A DNA stretch of 37,683 bases from TMED14 sp002167805 (GTDB lineage Bacteria; Bacteroidota; Bacteroidia; Flavobacteriales; Schleiferiaceae), in assembly GCA_965655795.1 (NCBI GenBank), contig CBFHHY010000012.1, forward strand, positions 1-37,683. The letters run 5' to 3'. A program made the position numbers and the translations under genes. Below the pieces are notes generated by a model. The model saw nothing but the letters and a program-made list of their open reading frames with translations. It had not been told where the DNA came from and did no database searches. Every line of letters begins with the position of its first letter. Within the stretch, counting starts at the first letter, position 1. This document shows positions 33,975 through 37,683 of the stretch, piece by piece.

Positions 33975-35083
33975 GATTCTAAAGAATGAATTTTTCCTTT
34001 TGAAATTACGGTTTTAAGGTTCCAAGAACTATCAAAAACACAAAAATCAGAATCCTTGCCCACTTCCAGCCTACCCTTGTTATTTAGTCCTAAATTGTCG
34101 GCAACATTCGATGTGACTAATGATAAAGCATCAGGTACAGATATATTTTTTGTTTTAACCAATTTTATAAACTCCTCCAGGTTAGCCCTTATTGGGGCCG
34201 GTTTTGTGCCAACAACTTGATTGTTTTCGTCTTTTAAATCCAGTCCTGCATTACCATCCGTAGAAAATGTAATACGATCGACAGGTAATTTTCTTTCGAT
34301 AGCCATCAAAACAGCTTTATGTGGATCAGTGAATTTAGAGGCGCCGGTTGTTATATCAATTCTACCGCCTAACTTTCCAAATTCAATAGCAGAATCAAAC
34401 AAATCGGATGTTCTAGCGACATGAGTAGGCGAAATAGATTCAATAGGAACCTGATGATCATTTACCATTTGAAAAAGAAGATCTAACTTACTTGGGGCAT
34501 TCCCAAGATGAACATGCAAAATCCCTTTTTTACCGCCAATCATTGAACCAATGTAAACCTCTCTCCATTTTTTCAAAAGCTCTTGAAGGGTTGGGAAAGA
34601 TGATCTAATGTCTGAAATAGCAATTTTACATCCCAATACTTTATCGATAAAAACCAAATCCTCTTGAATTGATTTCATAATATGAACTGGATCAAGACCA
34701 TAATATCCAGTATGCATATATGCAGAAATTCCCTGATCCTCCAAACTCTTAGCTTTAGCATAAAGAGATTTTGGACTCCTAGTAACCCCATCTGTTCCCA
34801 ATAAACCAACAACTGAAGTGGAGCCAACAGAAAGTAAATCTTCGGTACTTAATTCAGAGGTCATAGAGCCGAAGCCTCTTTTCCCTCCTGCCCCAATTAA
34901 ATGAACATGCTGATCAATAAACCCAGGAGTAACAATACTATTTTCAAGATTATAGGTATCGTATTTTAAACCCGTGATTGATATATCTTTTTCAATAGAT
35001 AAGACTTTTGAACCGGAAGTTAGTATATCAACGGTACCCATTTCTTTTGGGGAGTATAATCGAGCATTTTTGAATAAAATCAT
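33971..35083 (-). CDS. iadA: Isoaspartyl dipeptidase
   Basis: 370 residues, an amidohydrolase-superfamily enzyme closely resembling E. coli IadA: GFIDQHVHLIGAGG, TSVVGLLGTDGVTRSP, LGCKIAISD, PTHVAR and GRIDIT. All binuclear-site ligands are present: His59 and His61, carboxylated Lys153, His192, His221 and Asp276. It hydrolyses beta-aspartyl (isoaspartyl) dipeptides in the cytoplasm, which arise from protein ageing or from cyanophycin (beta-Asp-Arg). No signal peptide. Lies between the DcuC-type carrier and a porin, with 4-base overlaps on both sides. Confidence 0.95.
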   Translation of the reverse strand: MILFKNARLYSPKEMGTVDILTSGSKVLSIEKDISITGLKYDTYNLENSIVTPGFIDQHVHLIGAGGKRGFGSMTSELSTEDLLSVGSTSVVGLLGTDGVTRSPKSLYAKAKSLEDQGISAYMHTGYYGLDPVHIMKSIQEDLVFIDKVLGCKIAISDIRSSFPTLQELLKKWREVYIGSMIGGKKGILHVHLGNAPSKLDLLFQMVNDHQVPIESISPTHVARTSDLFDSAIEFGKLGGRIDITTGASKFTDPHKAVLMAIERKLPVDRITFSTDGNAGLDLKDENNQVVGTKPAPIRANLEEFIKLVKTKNISVPDALSLVTSNVADNLGLNNKGRLEVGKDSDFCVFDSSWNLKTVISKGKIHSLES

Positions 35084-36450
35084 AAGAATGAGATTTGCAT
35101 TGTTAACATTATTACCAGAGCAATAAAAATTGGTATGAAATTTCTTTTTACAATCTCGGCAACAGTAACATCAGCTATTGAAGAAGTTGCCAAAACCACA
35201 CCACTTATAGGTGAAACTGTTCTGCCTAATGATGCGGCAAGATTCATTGGAAGTATCATGTTAATGCTGCTTACGCTAAACTTTGCGGCGATATCTGGTA
35301 TTAAAGGACCGAATGAAAAAAATGCTGCATTGCCACTGCCCATTAGCATAGAAGATAAAAAAACCAACAAAGTGAAAATAATTAATACTAAAGAGGAACC
35401 CAATCCGAGATACTGGACACCATCAATCATAGCCTGAATAAAACCTAATGAAATCAGACCTTTAGCAAAAACTCCAGCTGTAATAACTAAAGTCACCACA
35501 GTTACAAAAATATTCGACATCCCTGTCCAAAAAACCTTAGTGCTTTCCATTAAAAGGCTGATCGATTTATTTTTTGTGTAATAAGCAAACAGTGCTATTA
35601 TCCAAGAGATCAACATAGCCATCGTAGTATTTAAAAGAATATTTATTTCCATATACTCATTTAACATATAAACACTTACCAATATTATAATTGGAATGAC
35701 AGGTATTAAAGCGAAATAACCAGGTACACCGATTGATTCTTGGGTCTCATAATTGGAAATATTTTTAGATACTAAACTATCTTTTCGATCAAAATATCGA
35801 TTCACAAAGTAGTATGAAATGGGCATTAATATCATTAGCGGAACAACTGCAGGAATCTGATATTGAATGAAATAATCAACAATAGGTAGGTTTGCAATTG
35901 ATGATGCACTCGCTGTAATTGCAGAAGCAGGACCCATTCCAAATGCAGTGCTTCCTGTTATGACTGAAACAGCTGAAGCCCTTGAAACACCTAAGCCTAC
36001 CAAAACAGGAAATACGGAAACCATAAACAAACATGCGCAACCAGCAGCAGAGGGTATACAAACAAAAATTAATTGCATCAAAGGAAGAATGGCTATGCAG
36101 GTTAAAGAAGGAGATAATTTTAATTTCTTTATCCCTCCCAGTGTTCGACGAACCAATTCATTCGAGGCTCCTATGTGATCTGAATACGCTACAAATCCGC
36201 CAATACTCATAATCATTAAGCCGACCCCACCCAGAGATTTTGAAAATTGGTTAGAAACGATAGATACGACTTTGACAATAGATATTTTATTATCATCGTT
36301 TGTAATACCCTCCAAATAGTCAAACCCCATGAAGCTTGCGAGCATTAGCATCAGGATACCTGAAAACAAAAGAACTGCTTGTGCAGGGAAACCTTTTATG
36401 AGTGACCAACAAACAAAAAATAAAACAACAAAAACAATCAGAATACCCAC
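35080..36450 (-). CDS. DcuC-family C4-dicarboxylate/aspartate-type carrier
   Basis: 456 residues, about 12 membrane helices. It resembles E. coli DcuC along its length: IKGFPAQAVLLFSGILMLMLASFMG, then GGVGLMIMSIGGFVAYSDHIGA, and VFPVLVGLGVSRASAVSVI followed by the hairpin GMGPASAITASAS, repeated in the second half. DcuC carries succinate, fumarate, malate or aspartate, mainly in exchange or efflux. The start is probably GTG at 36450, since the protein otherwise loses its first helix; this leaves a 5-base gap to the lipoprotein gene. Together with iadA it suggests handling of aspartate or a product of it; direction and substrate are not proved. Confidence 0.9.
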   Translation of the reverse strand: MGILIVFVVLFFVCWSLIKGFPAQAVLLFSGILMLMLASFMGFDYLEGITNDDNKISIVKVVSIVSNQFSKSLGGVGLMIMSIGGFVAYSDHIGASNELVRRTLGGIKKLKLSPSLTCIAILPLMQLIFVCIPSAAGCACLFMVSVFPVLVGLGVSRASAVSVITGSTAFGMGPASAITASASSIANLPIVDYFIQYQIPAVVPLMILMPISYYFVNRYFDRKDSLVSKNISNYETQESIGVPGYFALIPVIPIIILVSVYMLNEYMEINILLNTTMAMLISWIIALFAYYTKNKSISLLMESTKVFWTGMSNIFVTVVTLVITAGVFAKGLISLGFIQAMIDGVQYLGLGSSLVLIIFTLLVFLSSMLMGSGNAAFFSFGPLIPDIAAKFSVSSINMILPMNLAASLGRTVSPISGVVLATSSIADVTVAEIVKRNFIPIFIALVIMLTMQISFL

Positions 36451-36455
36451 AGTAA

Positions 36456-37388
36456 TTAGAATGGAGAACCATCAATTTTAGTCCCGGGAGAAAAAAGTAG
36501 AGAATTTATATTCGAATGCTGATCAAACTCACCGGTCAAATCAGGAGAGCGAGTGTATGACTCATTTGGATTGTCCGATAAGGGTGTAATATCGAATTGA
36601 ATTAAAACACTATCCTGAGCGTTAACAATTGTTAACATGTCACCAGAATTATTCAAATTCATCATTCCTGTTGATGTTGTTGATACAATTGCACCTCCGA
36701 AAGATCCAGTGGGGGCACCACCACCAAAAAGAACATATACGCCACCAGCAGGAAGAATTTCGCCCGAGGGAAATATATGTCTTGGAGAATTTGATGAAAG
36801 TGCTGAGGCATCAAAAACTTTATAACCTGATAAGTCAATTGATGAAGAACCTATATTTACGAGCTCAATAAACTCATCTTCGTTTTGCACATAAGTTCCA
36901 TCGCCATTTGCGTCACCATTCAAACCGCTATTAAATGGATCATAAAGCACCTCATTCAAAACAAGAGAGTTTTGAACTTGATTATCGTCATCATCATCAA
37001 GAATCAAAGAAACTGAACTTTGCCCTACGTTAATCGCATTCTCCAGGATAAAAGTTATGGTTATATCCTCTGGACCTTCCACATCCTCATCATTAATACC
37101 TATAACGGTCATAACAGCAGAAGTATCACCCGCAGCAATAGATCCAATTAATGGGTCTACGGAATAATCCTCACCATATGTTGCCGAACCTTGATAAGAT
37201 AAATTTACCGAGACCTCTGACGTCGTTGGAGCGTCTAAGCGTATTTCCAGCTGAACGGAATCGCTATTTTCCCCAATTGTTAGTTGATTCGCATTTATCT
37301 GAGCTTGAGGTACATAAGGAACATCGTTCGTTTCACAGCTTGAAATCAGAGACAAACAAATAATTAATTGAAAGATTTTCTTGTACAT
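36456..37388 (-). CDS. Lipoprotein with Calx-beta and lamin-tail domains
   Basis: 310 residues. Lipobox LISSC with Cys18. Residues ~30-128 are a Calx-beta domain: SYQGSATYGEDYSVDPLIG, INDEDVEGPEDITITF and the acidic DDDDDN calcium-type end. Residues ~140-285 are a lamin-tail domain (LNEVLYDPF, DEFIELVNIGSSSIDLSGYKV, ILPAGGVYVLFG). Both are binding or adhesion modules of surface proteins. No enzymatic motif. It may be displayed on the cell surface and capture substrate for the operon; that is inference. Follows the T9SS protein by 20 bases. Confidence 0.88.
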   Translation of the reverse strand: MYKKIFQLIICLSLISSCETNDVPYVPQAQINANQLTIGENSDSVQLEIRLDAPTTSEVSVNLSYQGSATYGEDYSVDPLIGSIAAGDTSAVMTVIGINDEDVEGPEDITITFILENAINVGQSSVSLILDDDDDNQVQNSLVLNEVLYDPFNSGLNGDANGDGTYVQNEDEFIELVNIGSSSIDLSGYKVFDASALSSNSPRHIFPSGEILPAGGVYVLFGGGAPTGSFGGAIVSTTSTGMMNLNNSGDMLTIVNAQDSVLIQFDITPLSDNPNESYTRSPDLTGEFDQHSNINSLLFSPGTKIDGSPF

Positions 37389-37408
37389 AATTGTTTGCCG
37401 GTTAATAA

Positions 37409-37683
37409 TTAGTGCCGAATTAATACTTTTTTAACAGAGACATTCCCGAGAGAGGATACCCTAATCAAATAAAGACCGTTTGCGATATTCGATGTATTTA
37501 TTTCGCACTCACCATCCTTAATTAAAGAACTCATAATTCGTTCGCCAGATATTGAAATTAAATCTATCTGAGCATCCACTATGGGTGAGGAAATGTTCAA
37601 CATATTATTTGCTGGATTAGGCATAACCATAAATTCTAGGTTATCTTCTCCAAAACCAACAGAAGTACAATTTGACTCACAGT
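37409..37683 (-). CDS. T9SS-secreted protein, C-terminal sorting domain (partial)
   Basis: The frame is open through the right edge of the window, so only the last 91 or so residues are seen. They form a type A sorting domain: FMVMPNPANNMLNIS, then IDLISISGERIM, a SNIANGLYLIRV strand and the short end KKVLIRH. Before it comes CESNCTSVGFGEDNLEF, the usual linker. The mature part of the protein lies outside the window. Probably the first visible gene of the operon. Confidence 0.88.
   Translation of the reverse strand, partial: CESNCTSVGFGEDNLEFMVMPNPANNMLNISSPIVDAQIDLISISGERIMSSLIKDGECEINTSNIANGLYLIRVSSLGNVSVKKVLIRH

Noticed and set aside
1..37683. Mobile elements, prophage, CRISPR arrays or toxin-antitoxin genes
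   Set aside because: No transposase, integrase, repeat-spacer pattern or short paired toxin genes were found by reading; all large frames have housekeeping, envelope or catabolic identities.

Overview
The window looks like a chromosomal segment of a low-GC marine-type Bacteroidota, probably close to Flavobacteriales. Three observations point there: Por (type IX) secretion C-terminal sorting domains at both window edges, AT-rich leaders without Shine-Dalgarno motifs and with several TAnnTTTG promoter boxes, and Bacteroidota-typical proteins (a DoxX/thioredoxin-fold protein of the BT_3928 type, tandem DUF1599, PorE-like OmpA protein, NrtR-like regulator). I cannot name a species. No integrase, IS element, phage gene or CRISPR array is visible, so this reads as core chromosome.

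Layout. 1-2.1 kb: the tail of a T9SS cargo protein, a strong terminator, and a TPR lipoprotein. 2.1-7.3 kb: an OmpA/beta-propeller envelope protein, a DEAD-box helicase, a lipid-type methyltransferase, tRNA-Arg(ACG) and a small SnoaL-like lipoprotein. 7.4-16.2 kb (minus): a six-gene run, DUF1599 - DoxX-like - orphan OppB-type permease - tpiA - prmA - a 1488-residue exported protein of unknown function. Its first gene shares its start codon region with divergent folP. 17.1-20.5 kb (minus): an overlapping operon surE - small membrane protein - lpxB - spoIID-like. 20.5-29 kb: YugP-type metallopeptidase, SOUL protein, GlcD-type FAD dehydrogenase, DPP IV with a POT peptide transporter, a degenerate-Nudix NrtR-like regulator, and a divergent FAD amine/amino-acid oxidase.

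29.0-29.9 kb has no protein gene. On the minus strand it holds a roughly 553-nt domain closed by a 10/11-bp terminal helix and studded with UNCG- and GNRA-capped hairpins. The order of its elements, above all the 3' end reading CCGGCTTA-CCGGACT, matches bacterial RNase P RNA, but I cannot find the canonical 5' conserved block (GAGGAAAGTCCGG). I call it a divergent RNase P RNA candidate.

29.9-37.7 kb (minus) is a tightly packed operon, mostly with 4-nt ATGA overlaps: (T9SS protein) - Calx-beta/lamin-tail lipoprotein - DcuC carrier - isoaspartyl dipeptidase (iadA) - porin - M14 carboxypeptidase - paralogous porin. It reads as an envelope-to-cytoplasm route for aspartyl or isoaspartyl peptides: two outer-membrane pores, an exported peptidase, a cytoplasmic beta-aspartyl dipeptidase and a C4-dicarboxylate/aspartate-type carrier. 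The DPP IV/POT pair is a second, separate peptide-use module. The best candidates for something new are the divergent RNA, the isoaspartyl-peptide operon, and the altered tertiary pair in tRNA-Arg.
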